Below, one piece after another: positions 34,057 to 42,776 of a DNA stretch of 64,000 bases. Source of the DNA: Streptomyces sp. NBC_00572. Its GTDB lineage: Bacteria > Actinomycetota > Actinomycetes > Streptomycetales > Streptomycetaceae. Location of the stretch: NCBI RefSeq assembly GCF_026341815.1, contig NZ_JAPENX010000001.1, positions 2,728,001-2,792,000 on the forward strand, given 5' to 3'. Every line of letters begins with the position of its first letter. The stretch's first letter is position 1. The notes below the pieces were generated by a model that saw only the letters and a list, made by a program, of their open reading frames with translations, was not told the DNA's origin and searched no databases. The position numbers and the translations under genes were made by a program.

Positions 34057-35318
34057 CCGACGAGGGTACGGGGACCGTGCTCCTCACCCGTACGGCGCTG
34101 CTCGGGCAGCGTCCCGGCGGGCTTGCGCCGCAGCAGCCGGTCCCTGCCGCGTACGGCCCAGGCGCCGAGCGCCAGCAGGAAGGGCGTCGGCAGGAACACG
34201 GCGTCGGCGGAGATCATCGCCAGCGAGAAGACCGGCAGTCCGAGGAGCACAGCGATCCCGGCGTGCTCCAGCATCATCACGACGAGCAGGACGTTCTTGA
34301 CCTTGCGGCGGAAGAGCGTGAACGGGAAGGCGACCTGCACGATCACCGTGCCGTAGGTCAGCAGCATCACCATGACCCCGCTGGTGCCGAGCAACTCGGA
34401 GAGGGCCGGCCAGGGCGTGAAGTAGTCCAGGTTCAGCGGATAGAACAGCGCGGTGCCGTCCTGCCAGCGCGAGCCCTGGATCTTGTACCAGCCGGCCGTG
34501 GCGTAGATCAGACAGACCTCAGCCATGATCACGACGAGGGCGGCGTTGTGCGCGAGGTGGGCGAGGGCGTCGAGCAGGGTGCGCGGCTCCTCCGGCGCGT
34601 ACCGGCAGACCAGCCACCACAGGCCGTTCCCCAGCCACAGGACCCACAGCAGCACCGGCAGCCACCACTCGCCGGTGACCTCGCTGAACCAGGTGGTGGC
34701 GAGGAGGAAGCCGCCGAGCACCGTCCACAGGAGCGGGCCGACGCGATCCTGACGCGGCGGCTCCCCGGCCCGGGCGGCACGGGCCTCACGGGCCGCCCGC
34801 CGGGCGTCGAGGGACCACACCTGGGAGCAGCGGGTCAGCACGAGGTAGATCGCGGCGAGGTGGAGGACGTTGTCGCCGCCGTCGCCCACGAAGACGGACC
34901 GGTTCAGCAGGGACAGCACGCCGACCATGAAGACCACCGACACGGCGCGGGTGCGCCAGCCGACCAGGAGCAGCACGGCGGAGAGCACGGCGAGCCCGTA
35001 GACCAGCTCGAACCAGAGGCCGCCGTCCGACCACATGAGCACGGTGAAGGACCGGTTGTCGGCGATCAGCCGGCGGGCCATCTCCCAGGACCAGGGGCCG
35101 TCGGGGCCGTACAGCTCGTGCCGGAACGGCAGCTCGCGCAGCAGGAAGAACAGCCAGGTCAGCGAGAAGCCGATCCGCACGATCGCGGTCTGGTACGGGC
35201 CGAGGGAGCGGCCCGTGACGGTCTGGACGGCGCGGGCGAGCCGCCGGTCGAAGGGCTCGCGGGCACGTCCACGCGCGCGCGTGGCGGCGGGGTTCGGGTT
35301 CGGGTTCGAGGTGCTCAT
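34053..35318 (-). CDS. HTTM-domain membrane protein (vitamin K-dependent carboxylase-like, SdpB-like)
   Basis: 421 residues. After a short Asn/Pro and Arg-rich start come ~8-10 hydrophobic helices. The HTTM hallmarks are visible: RIGFSLTWLFFLLRELP in the first helix, FVGDGGDNVLHLAAIYLVLTRCSQ, and EVCLIYATAGWYKIQGSRW-DGTAL, the Y-x-x-AG-x-x-K-x-x-G-x-x-W signature. The superfamily includes animal gamma-glutamyl carboxylase and the Bacillus SdpB toxin-maturation protein. Start ATG 35318 overlaps the DUF5819 stop. A DUF5819-HTTM pair recalls SdpA-SdpB. No peptide precursor is evident nearby. Confidence 0.85.
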   Translation of the reverse strand: MSTSNPNPNPAATRARGRAREPFDRRLARAVQTVTGRSLGPYQTAIVRIGFSLTWLFFLLRELPFRHELYGPDGPWSWEMARRLIADNRSFTVLMWSDGGLWFELVYGLAVLSAVLLLVGWRTRAVSVVFMVGVLSLLNRSVFVGDGGDNVLHLAAIYLVLTRCSQVWSLDARRAAREARAARAGEPPRQDRVGPLLWTVLGGFLLATTWFSEVTGEWWLPVLLWVLWLGNGLWWLVCRYAPEEPRTLLDALAHLAHNAALVVIMAEVCLIYATAGWYKIQGSRWQDGTALFYPLNLDYFTPWPALSELLGTSGVMVMLLTYGTVIVQVAFPFTLFRRKVKNVLLVVMMLEHAGIAVLLGLPVFSLAMISADAVFLPTPFLLALGAWAVRGRDRLLRRKPAGTLPEQRRTGEEHGPRTLVG

Positions 35319-36157
35319 CGGCCCGCCTCCGTGTGGCCTCGGTCGGCCCCGGTGGGCCGGTCGGCGTCGGTGACCGGCCACCACGGGAAGTCGCGGTAGG
35401 AGGGGGCGGTGTCGATCTTCTCGGTGCTCCACTTGGGGGCGGGGACCGCCCGGCTGGCGGTACGCAGCTGTACGCGCTTCACGTCACCGGGCAGGTCGCC
35501 GAGGCGGAGCATCGCGATCCGGCGCATGTACTCCTCCGAGAGGCGGCCGCGCAGCCCGCTGGGGCTGTGGTCGTCGGAGTGGGTGTTGAGGTAGAAGTCC
35601 ACGGCCCGGCGGAGCTCGTTCTGCTGCGCGTGGCTGGGCATCGGATTGTGCCGTATCGCCGCGGCGTCCTGGGCGGTGAGGTCGATCCAGCCGGTCGTGC
35701 GGCTTCCGTCGGCGGTGGCGACTTCGGCGCGGACCTCGACGGAGATGTTCTGCTGGAGGGGATTGGGCGCGAAGAGCTTCCAGTTCTGTTCGAACTCGGG
35801 GTAGACCCAGTCGTCGACGGCCTGGCCGTGCCGCTTGGTCAGGGTGTTGGACGGCGCCACGTGCAGGAACACCATCGCCAGATGGACACAGGCGAAGACC
35901 CCGACGACGGCGAGGGCCACGGCGAGGACGACCTGGTAGGGCATCGACAGGGCCATGATCCCGGTGGTCGCGCGGCCCGCCGTGTGTGCGGTGTCCGGGG
36001 CGTGCGACGCGTCCGGGGTGTCTGTCGGCGAGTCCGCCGAGGGATCCCTCAGGGCGTCCGCAGAGGCATCCGGAGGGGCATCCGGAGAGGCGTCCGCAGG
36101 GGGTGTCGGACGGCCGTCGGCCACGTCAGCCGCGTCCTTTTCGACGTGCGCGTCCAT
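35315..36157 (-). CDS. DUF5819-family membrane protein (SdpA-like partner)
   Basis: 280 residues. Residues ~15-60 are Asp/Ala/Pro/Ser repeats (cytosolic). One membrane helix (~73-98, PYQVVLAVALAVVGVFACVH). The outer domain begins PSNTLTKRHG and contains EQNWKLFAPNPLQQN (~123-137); the W-x-x-F-x-x-NP phrase is the family signature and resembles the WxFF(T)xxP region of SdpA proteins. The next gene is its HTTM partner (4-bp overlap). Suggested role: accessory subunit of the HTTM enzyme at the outer face of the membrane; inferred from gene pairing. Confidence 0.8.
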   Translation of the reverse strand: MDAHVEKDAADVADGRPTPPADASPDAPPDASADALRDPSADSPTDTPDASHAPDTAHTAGRATTGIMALSMPYQVVLAVALAVVGVFACVHLAMVFLHVAPSNTLTKRHGQAVDDWVYPEFEQNWKLFAPNPLQQNISVEVRAEVATADGSRTTGWIDLTAQDAAAIRHNPMPSHAQQNELRRAVDFYLNTHSDDHSPSGLRGRLSEEYMRRIAMLRLGDLPGDVKRVQLRTASRAVPAPKWSTEKIDTAPSYRDFPWWPVTDADRPTGADRGHTEAGR

Positions 36158-36188
36158 CCCGCCCCGATCTCGATCGGCCCACCTCGGT

Positions 36189-36197
36189 TATCCACAG
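36189..36197 (+). promoter_or_regulatory. DnaA box TTATCCACA
   Basis: Perfect match to the E. coli R1-type DnaA box and one base from the Streptomyces consensus, 46 bases before operator copy C in the DUF5819/paaA divergent gap, with TTGACA six bases away that could be the -35 for paaA. Confidence 0.5.
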
Positions 36198-36242
36198 GGT
36201 TGACACCATACGGGCCGTCGACTCACCATTGAAGTCATTCAA

Positions 36243-36256
36243 CCGAACGATCGGTC
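36243..36256. promoter_or_regulatory. PaaR-like operator, copy C (paaA)
   Basis: ACCGAACGATCGGT, ending 14 bases before the paaA ATG and overlapping the likely transcription start; fits ACCG-NN-CG-NN-CGGT exactly. Well placed for repression of paaABCDE. Confidence 0.7.
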
Positions 36257-36269
36257 GGTAGGGGGTCCG

Positions 36270-37288
<1,019 letters not shown>

Positions 37289-37292
<4 letters not shown>

Positions 37293-37576
37293 CGAGCGAC
37301 GGTTGGCCGCTGTGGGAGGTGTTCGTGCGCTCCCGCCGCGGGCTGTCCCACACCCACGCGGGCAGTCTCCACGCGCCCGACGCGGAGATGGCCCTGCGCA
37401 ACGCCCGTGACCTGTACACCCGCAGGAGCGAGGGCGTGTCGATCTGGGTCGTCCCCTCCTCCGGGATCACCGCCTCCTCGCCCGACGAGAAGGACCCCTT
37501 CTTCGAGCCGGCCGCGGACAAGCCCTACCGCCACCCGACGTTCTACGAGATCCCGGAGGGGGTGAAGCACCTGTGA
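37289..37576 (+). CDS. paaB: 1,2-phenylacetyl-CoA epoxidase subunit PaaB
   Basis: 95 residues, the normal size of this small structural subunit. [20 protein letters not shown] and [21 protein letters not shown] are the conserved segments. It bridges PaaA/PaaC heterodimers in the epoxidase assembly. Start overlaps the paaA stop by four bases. Confidence 0.94.
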
Positions 37577-38343
37577 GCGCCACCCCCGACACACGCGAGA
37601 GCGCCGCGACCCCCGGGGCCGCGACCCCCGAAGCCGCGATCACCGGCGCCGCACTCGCCCTCGGCGACGACGCCCTCGTCCTCTCCCACCGCCTGGGGGA
37701 GTGGGCCGGCTCCGCCCCCGTCCTGGAGGAGGAGGTCGCCCTGGCGAACATCGCGCTCGACCTCCTCGGCCAGGCCCGCATCCTGCTCTCCCTCGTCGGC
37801 GACGAGGACGAGCTCGCGTACCTGCGCGAGGAGCGCTCCTTCCGGAACGTCCAACTGGTCGAGCAGCCGAACGGCGACTTCGCCCACACCATCGCCCGGC
37901 AGCTCTACTTCTCCACCTACCAGCACCTTCTCTACGGGCAGCTGGCCTCCGGCGACGGCCCCTTCGCCGGCCTCGCGGCCAAGGCCGTCAAGGAGGTCGC
38001 GTACCACCAGGACCACGCCGAGCACTGGACCCTGCGCCTCGGCGACGGCACCGCCGAGAGCCACGAGCGCATGCAGCGCGCCTGCGCCGCCCTCTGGCGG
38101 TACACGGGCGAGCTGTTCCAGCCCGTCGAAGGCCTCGACGTCGACCACGCGGCCATGGAGAGCGCCTGGCTGACCTCGGTCACGGACGTCCTCGGCAGGG
38201 CCACGCTCACCGTGCCCGAGGGGCCGCGCACCGGCGCCTGGGCCGCGGGCGCCGGCCGACAGGGCCTGCACACCGAGTCCTTCGGCCGGATGATCGCCGA
38301 AATGCAGCACCTGCACCGCAGCCACCCGGGGGCGACATGGTGA
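37573..38343 (+). CDS. paaC: 1,2-phenylacetyl-CoA epoxidase subunit PaaC
   Basis: 256 residues; ferritin-like fold homologous to PaaA but with degenerate iron ligands (KEVAYHQDHAEHW), so structural. LGDDALVLSHRLGEWAGSAP and NIALDLLGQARILL are family phrases. The GTG start overlaps paaB by four bases. An Ala/Thr/Pro leader of ~20 residues precedes the conserved part. Confidence 0.94.
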   Translation: MSATPDTRESAATPGAATPEAAITGAALALGDDALVLSHRLGEWAGSAPVLEEEVALANIALDLLGQARILLSLVGDEDELAYLREERSFRNVQLVEQPNGDFAHTIARQLYFSTYQHLLYGQLASGDGPFAGLAAKAVKEVAYHQDHAEHWTLRLGDGTAESHERMQRACAALWRYTGELFQPVEGLDVDHAAMESAWLTSVTDVLGRATLTVPEGPRTGAWAAGAGRQGLHTESFGRMIAEMQHLHRSHPGATW

Positions 38344-38834
38344 CCATGACCGCCCTGGAGGAGGAGCTGAGCCGGGTCGCCGGCGCCGTCCTCGACCCCG
38401 AGCTGCCCGTCCTCACCCTGGCGGAGCTCGGCGTACTCCGGGGCGTCCAGGTCACCGGCCCCGGCCGGGTCGAGGTCGCCCTCACCCCGACGTACACCGG
38501 CTGCCCCGCCGTCGAGACCATGTCCTCGGACATCGAGCGCGCCCTCCACGAACACGGAGTGCCCGAGGTCTCCGTCGTCACGGTCCTCGCCCCCGCCTGG
38601 TCCACCGACGACATCAGCGAGGAAGGGCGGCGCAAACTCGCCGAGTTCGGAGTCGCACCGCCGCGCCCCCAGGGCCCGGCCGGCGGCCCGATCCCGCTGA
38701 CCCTGGCGATCCGCTGCCCCCACTGCGGCTCCACCGACACCGAACTCCTGAGCCGCTTCTCCTCCACCGCGTGCAAGGCCCTGCGCCGCTGCACCGCCTG
38801 CCTCGAACCGTTCGACCACTTCAAGGAGCTGTAG
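38337..38834 (+). CDS. paaD: PaaD, epoxidase maturation protein
   Basis: 165 residues. The N-terminal ~95 residues are a DUF59/MIP18 domain (DPELPVLTLAELGVLRGVQV, TPTYTGCPAVE); the C-terminal part has four cysteines in C-x2-C ... C-x2-C arrangement (RCPHCG, RCTAC), a zinc-ribbon seen in PaaD/PaaJ proteins. It probably helps install the iron-sulfur cluster of PaaE. ATG at 38337 has GGGGG five bases upstream and overlaps paaC; alternative starts at GTG 38340 and ATG 38346. Confidence 0.92.
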   Translation: MVTMTALEEELSRVAGAVLDPELPVLTLAELGVLRGVQVTGPGRVEVALTPTYTGCPAVETMSSDIERALHEHGVPEVSVVTVLAPAWSTDDISEEGRRKLAEFGVAPPRPQGPAGGPIPLTLAIRCPHCGSTDTELLSRFSSTACKALRRCTACLEPFDHFKEL

Positions 38835-39938
38835 ATGGAGTCCTCAGGCGTGGGCGGCCCGGCCGCCGGACGAGCCGGGTTCCATCCCCTCACGGTGAGC
38901 GAGGTCGAGCGGCTCACAGACGACTCCGTGGCCGTCACCTTCGCGGTCCCGCCCGAGCTCCACGAAACGTACCGGCACCTCCCCGGCCAGCACCTCGCCC
39001 TGCGCCGCACCGGCGAACAGGGCGAGGAGATCCGGCGCACGTACTCGATCTGCGCCCCCGCCACCCCGGCCGGCGAACCCCCCGTCCTGCGCGTCGGCAT
39101 CCGGCTCGTCGACGGCGGCTCGTTCTCGACGTACGCCCTCAAAGAGCTGGCCGTCGGCGACCTCGTCGAGGTCATGGAGCCCATGGGCCGCTTCTCGCTC
39201 ACCCCGCGCCCCGGCCACTTCGCGGCCGTCGTCGGCGGCAGCGGCATCACCCCGGTCCTGTCGATCGCGGCCACCCTGCTCGCCCGCGAGCCCGAGGCCC
39301 GGTTCTGCCTGATCCGAAGCGACCGCACCGCCGCGTCCACGATGTTCCTCGACGAGGTCGCCGACCTGAAGGACCGCTACCCCGACCGCTTCCAGCTGGT
39401 CACCGTCCTCTCCCGGGAGGAGCAGCAGGCGGGTCTGCCGTCCGGCCGGCTCGACCGCGAGCGGCTCGCCGCCCTGCTGCCCTCACTGCTGCCGGTCGAG
39501 GCGATCGACGGCTGGTTCCTCTGCGGGCCCTTCGGGCTCGTCCAGGGCGCCGAGCAGGCACTGCGCGGCCTCGGCGTCGACCGCGGCCGGATCCACCAGG
39601 AGATCTTCCACGTCGACGACGGCTCCGCGCCCGCCCCGGTCCCGACGGCCGACACCCCCGCGCACGCCACGCTGACCGCGACCCTGCACGGCCGGTCCGG
39701 CACCTGGCCCGTGGACCGCGGCGAGACGCTCCTCGACACGGTGCTCCGCTCCCGCGCGGACGCCCCGTACGCCTGCAAGGGCGGGGTGTGCGGCACCTGC
39801 CGCGCCTTCCTCGTCGGCGGAGAGGTGCGGATGGACCGCAACTTCGCGCTGGAACCGGAAGAGACCGAAGCCGGATACGTGCTGGCCTGCCAGTCCCATC
39901 CGGTCACCCCGGACGTGGAGCTGGACTTCGACCGCTGA
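38835..39938 (+). CDS. paaE: PaaE, epoxidase reductase
   Basis: 367 residues. FAD domain ~15-115 (RRTYSIC flavin motif), NADPH domain ~120-250 (VVGGSGITPVLSI, GPFGLV), and a C-terminal plant-type [2Fe-2S] ferredoxin (~280-367) with YACKGGVCGTCRA and a distal cysteine in LACQS. It passes electrons from NADPH to the PaaA di-iron site. It starts directly after the paaD stop. paaK, paaG, paaZ-hydratase and paaJ are absent from this window. Confidence 0.95.
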   Translation: MESSGVGGPAAGRAGFHPLTVSEVERLTDDSVAVTFAVPPELHETYRHLPGQHLALRRTGEQGEEIRRTYSICAPATPAGEPPVLRVGIRLVDGGSFSTYALKELAVGDLVEVMEPMGRFSLTPRPGHFAAVVGGSGITPVLSIAATLLAREPEARFCLIRSDRTAASTMFLDEVADLKDRYPDRFQLVTVLSREEQQAGLPSGRLDRERLAALLPSLLPVEAIDGWFLCGPFGLVQGAEQALRGLGVDRGRIHQEIFHVDDGSAPAPVPTADTPAHATLTATLHGRSGTWPVDRGETLLDTVLRSRADAPYACKGGVCGTCRAFLVGGEVRMDRNFALEPEETEAGYVLACQSHPVTPDVELDFDR

Positions 39939-39994
39939 CGAGAGAGGCCCCGGCGCCACAGCCGACCAACTGCGGCGCCACCATTCCCTTCCAC

Positions 39995-40008
39995 TAGAAC
40001 CTGTTCTA
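39995..40008. promoter_or_regulatory. KstR-like palindrome TAGAACCTGTTCTA
   Basis: 6-bp inverted arms TAGAAC/GTTCTA around CT, 50 bases before the acyl-CoA dehydrogenase start. It matches the TNNAACNNGTTNNA pattern bound by KstR, the lipid/steroid-catabolism TetR repressor of actinobacteria. Confidence 0.6.
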
Positions 40009-40057
40009 TCTTGACGAACCGTCAGGACCAGCAGGGGCACAACGGGAGGGCAGGGCA

Positions 40058-41191
40058 GTGGACTTCACCTTCACCGAAGAGCAGCAGGCAGCCGTCGAGG
40101 CGGCCAAGGCGGTCTTCTCCGGCGTCACGCCCGACGCCGTACCGAGCCCCGCCCTCACCCCGGGCGCCGTGTCCGAGGACCTCGACCGAACGCTCTGGTC
40201 CCGCCTCGCCGCCGCCGACCTGCTGGGCCTCGTGGTGTCCCCGGAACACGGCGGCGGCGGGCTCGACCCCGTCGCCCTCTGCCTCGTCCTGCGCGAATCG
40301 GCCCGCGTCCTCGCCCGCGTCCCCCTCCTGGAGACCAGCGCCGTCGCCATGACCGTCGAGCGGTACGCACCCCCGGAAACGGCCGCCGCACTGCTCCCCC
40401 GCGTGGTCCGCGGCGAACTCGTCCTCACCGCCGCCGCCCAGGGAAGCACCGGCCACGACCCCGCCGAGCGCGCCGTCACAGCCCGCCGCGACGGCACCCA
40501 CTGGATCCTCGACGGCCTCCAGACCGCCGTCCCCTGGGCCCACGGCGCCGACATCATCGCCGTACCCGCGCACACCGCCGACGGCGCCACCGTCCTCGCC
40601 CTGCTGCCCCGCACGCACGACGGACTCACCCTCACCGCCCAGTACTCCACCAGCGGTGAACTCCTCGCCGAACTACGGCTCGACGCCATACGCCTCGACG
40701 GCACCGACGTCATCGACACCGAAGGCGCCTGGGACCGGCTGCGCGGACTCCTCACCACCGGCACCTGCGCGCTCGCCCTCGGCCTCGGCGAAGCCGTCCT
40801 CACCATGACGAGCGAATACACCGGGAAACGCGAACAGTTCGGCCACCCCGTGGCCACCTTCCAGGCCGTCGCCGTCCAGACCGCAGACCGCTACATCGAC
40901 CTGCGCGCCATGGAAGTCACCCTCTGGCAGGCCGCCTGGCGTCTCTCCAGCGCAGCCGAAGCGGCACTCCCCGCCGCCGGGGACATCGCCGTCGCGAAGA
41001 TCTGGGCCTCCGAAGGGGTACGACGAGTGGTGCAGACCGCCCAGCACCTGCACGGCGGCTTCGGCGCCGACACCGACTACCCCCTGCACCGCTACCACGC
41101 CTGGGCCAAGCACCTGGAACTCTCGCTCGGCCCCGCCGCCGCCCACGAGGAAGCCTTGGGCGACCTGCTGGCCACCCACCTCCTCGACTGA
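40058..41191 (+). CDS. Acyl-CoA dehydrogenase (FadE-like)
   Basis: 377 residues from the GTG at 40058. N-terminal helical domain with FTEEQQAAVEAAKAVF, beta domain ~120-220, and C-terminal helical domain with YTGKREQFGHPVATFQAV (flavin/subunit contact) and QTAQHLHGGFGADTDYPLHRY. At the usual base position near the C-terminal quarter I do not see an obvious Glu in standard context, so it may be one of the paired FadE types that need a partner. The KstR-like box upstream suggests steroid or branched-lipid catabolism. It is a single gene ending six bases from the converging rhodanese gene. Confidence 0.85.
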   Translation: MDFTFTEEQQAAVEAAKAVFSGVTPDAVPSPALTPGAVSEDLDRTLWSRLAAADLLGLVVSPEHGGGGLDPVALCLVLRESARVLARVPLLETSAVAMTVERYAPPETAAALLPRVVRGELVLTAAAQGSTGHDPAERAVTARRDGTHWILDGLQTAVPWAHGADIIAVPAHTADGATVLALLPRTHDGLTLTAQYSTSGELLAELRLDAIRLDGTDVIDTEGAWDRLRGLLTTGTCALALGLGEAVLTMTSEYTGKREQFGHPVATFQAVAVQTADRYIDLRAMEVTLWQAAWRLSSAAEAALPAAGDIAVAKIWASEGVRRVVQTAQHLHGGFGADTDYPLHRYHAWAKHLELSLGPAAAHEEALGDLLATHLLD

Positions 41192-41197
41192 GACCCG

Positions 41198-41542
41198 TCA
41201 GAGAACGAAGGCCGGGCTTCCGGTACCCGCCACCATCGGGCGCCCGGCACCGTCCCAGGCGAGCATTCCGCCCTCGACGTTCACCGCGTCGAAGCCCTGC
41301 TGCACCAGATACTGCGTGACCTGCGCCGAACGGCCACCCACCCGGCACATCACATACGCCCGACCGCGCTCGGCCACCGCCTCGGTCACCTCACCGAAGC
41401 GAGCCACGAAGTCGCTCATCGGCACGTGCAGCGCGCCCTCGACATGACCGGCCGCCCACTCGTCGCCCTCCCTGACGTCCAGCACCAGGGCATCGGCCGG
41501 CACGGAAGCCGCGTCCACCGAGGGCAGCGGGGAGAAATTCAT
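41198..41542 (-). CDS. Single-domain rhodanese sulfurtransferase
   Basis: 114 residues. Complete rhodanese fold: LVLDVREGDEWAAGHVEGALHVPM at the start and the active loop CRVGGRSAQ with catalytic Cys66. Cytosolic. It could transfer sulfane sulfur for thiolation or detoxify persulfides. ATG at 41542; followed by a 57-bp gap to the J-domain-like gene upstream on the same strand. Confidence 0.9.
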   Translation of the reverse strand: MNFSPLPSVDAASVPADALVLDVREGDEWAAGHVEGALHVPMSDFVARFGEVTEAVAERGRAYVMCRVGGRSAQVTQYLVQQGFDAVNVEGGMLAWDGAGRPMVAGTGSPAFVL

Positions 41543-41599
41543 GGGACCGGCCTTCTCTCGTTCAGTACCGCCCGAAGGAACTCGAGCGCACGGAAAAAC

Positions 41600-42589
41600 C
41601 TACTGCACCAACTCGGCCAGCTCGCTCTCCCGCTCGGAAACCTGCGCGAGCAGCTGCTCCGCGATCTCCTCCAGAAGCCGGTCCGGGTCCTCCGGCGCCA
41701 TCCGCAGCATCGCGCCGATCGCGCTCTCCTCCAGCTCGCGCGCCACCGCCGACAGCATGTCCTTGCGCTGCGCCAGCCACTCCAGGCGCTCGTACAGCTC
41801 CTCGCTCTCGCTGAGCCGCTCCTCGGCCGACACGGGACCGGCCTCCCACTCCGCGGACAGCTCGCGCAGGAGCGCCTCGTCGCCCCGGGCGTAGGCGGCG
41901 TTCACCCGCGTGATGAACTCCTCGCGCCGCTTCCGCTCGTCCTCCTCGCGGGCCAGGTCGGGGTGGACCTTACGGGCCAGCTCCCGGTAGAGCCTGCGGG
42001 CCTCCTCACCGGGGCGGACCCGCTTCGGCGGCTGCACCGGACGGTCGGTGAGCATGGCCTGGGCCTCGGGCGAGAAACCGTCGGAGTCGATCCAGTCATG
42101 GAACAGCTCGTCCACCCCGGGCATCGGCATGACCGCAGCCCGCGCCTCCTGCGCACGCCGCAGATCCTCCGGGTCGCCGCTCCGCGCCGCCCGGGCCTCG
42201 GCGATCCGGGCATCGAGCTCGTCGAGCCGCGCGTACATCGGGCCGAGCTTCTGGTGGTGCAGCCGCGAGAAGTTGTCCACCTCAACACGGAACGTCTCGA
42301 CCGCGATCTCGAACTCGATCAACGCCTGCTCGGCCACCCGCACAGCCCGCTCAAGCCGCGCCTCGGGCCGCTCAGCCTGAGGCGACTCGCCCTGGGGCTG
42401 CTCACCGTGAGGCGACTCGTCCTGGGACGGCTCGCCCTGAGGAGACTCGCCTTCGGGCTGCTCGCCCTGAGGAGACTCGCCCTGGGGCTGCTCACCCTGG
42501 GGCGCGCCCAAAGGTCGCTCGTCCTGGGCCGGCTCGTCCTGGGGCCGCTGGCTGTCGGGGCCCTCGTTCGCACCCTGGTGCACGCTCAC
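41600..42589 (-). CDS. J-domain-like protein with Gln/Pro/Glu repeat leader
   Basis: 329 residues if started at the GTG 42589; the start is uncertain because several GTGs precede and the leader is low complexity. Residues ~10-80 are imperfect repeats of the type EQPQGESPQG. A coiled-coil region (~90-160) follows. Residues ~195-240 resemble a J-domain: EEARRLYRELARKVHPDLAR contains HPD, and NAAYARGDEALLREL resembles its last helix. The C-terminus (~245-329) is Glu-rich helical. A possible Hsp70 co-chaperone; partner unknown. Confidence 0.65.
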   Translation of the reverse strand: MSVHQGANEGPDSQRPQDEPAQDERPLGAPQGEQPQGESPQGEQPEGESPQGEPSQDESPHGEQPQGESPQAERPEARLERAVRVAEQALIEFEIAVETFRVEVDNFSRLHHQKLGPMYARLDELDARIAEARAARSGDPEDLRRAQEARAAVMPMPGVDELFHDWIDSDGFSPEAQAMLTDRPVQPPKRVRPGEEARRLYRELARKVHPDLAREEDERKRREEFITRVNAAYARGDEALLRELSAEWEAGPVSAEERLSESEELYERLEWLAQRKDMLSAVARELEESAIGAMLRMAPEDPDRLLEEIAEQLLAQVSERESELAELVQ

Positions 42590-42726
42590 GTCTACGCCCG
42601 CCCACGTCCTCGTTCCGGCTCGTCCCACCCAGCCTACGGTCCTTCCAGGGGGGCCTCCCCCCTCCCCTCCCCCTCCCCTCCCTCCCCCTGGTCGTGCGTG
42701 GTGCGTCAGCCGACGCCCAGGCCGGC

Positions 42727-42776
42727 CGGACGTCGGTCGGACGCCCAGCCCGGCGGACGTCGGTCAGACGCCCAGC
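42727..42776. repeat. 27-bp direct duplication at the 3' end of the DUF2252 gene
   Basis: Two 23-base copies (42727-42749 and 42754-42776) differ at one base and are 27 bases apart. The right copy carries the DUF2252 stop codon (TGA), while the left copy has CGA in its place and stays open in frame. It resembles the TetR and SARP cases. Confidence 0.7.

Noticed and set aside
41600..42589. Calling a bona fide DnaJ
   Set aside because: There is only a J-like segment with HPD; no Gly/Phe region, zinc fingers or C-terminal client domains.
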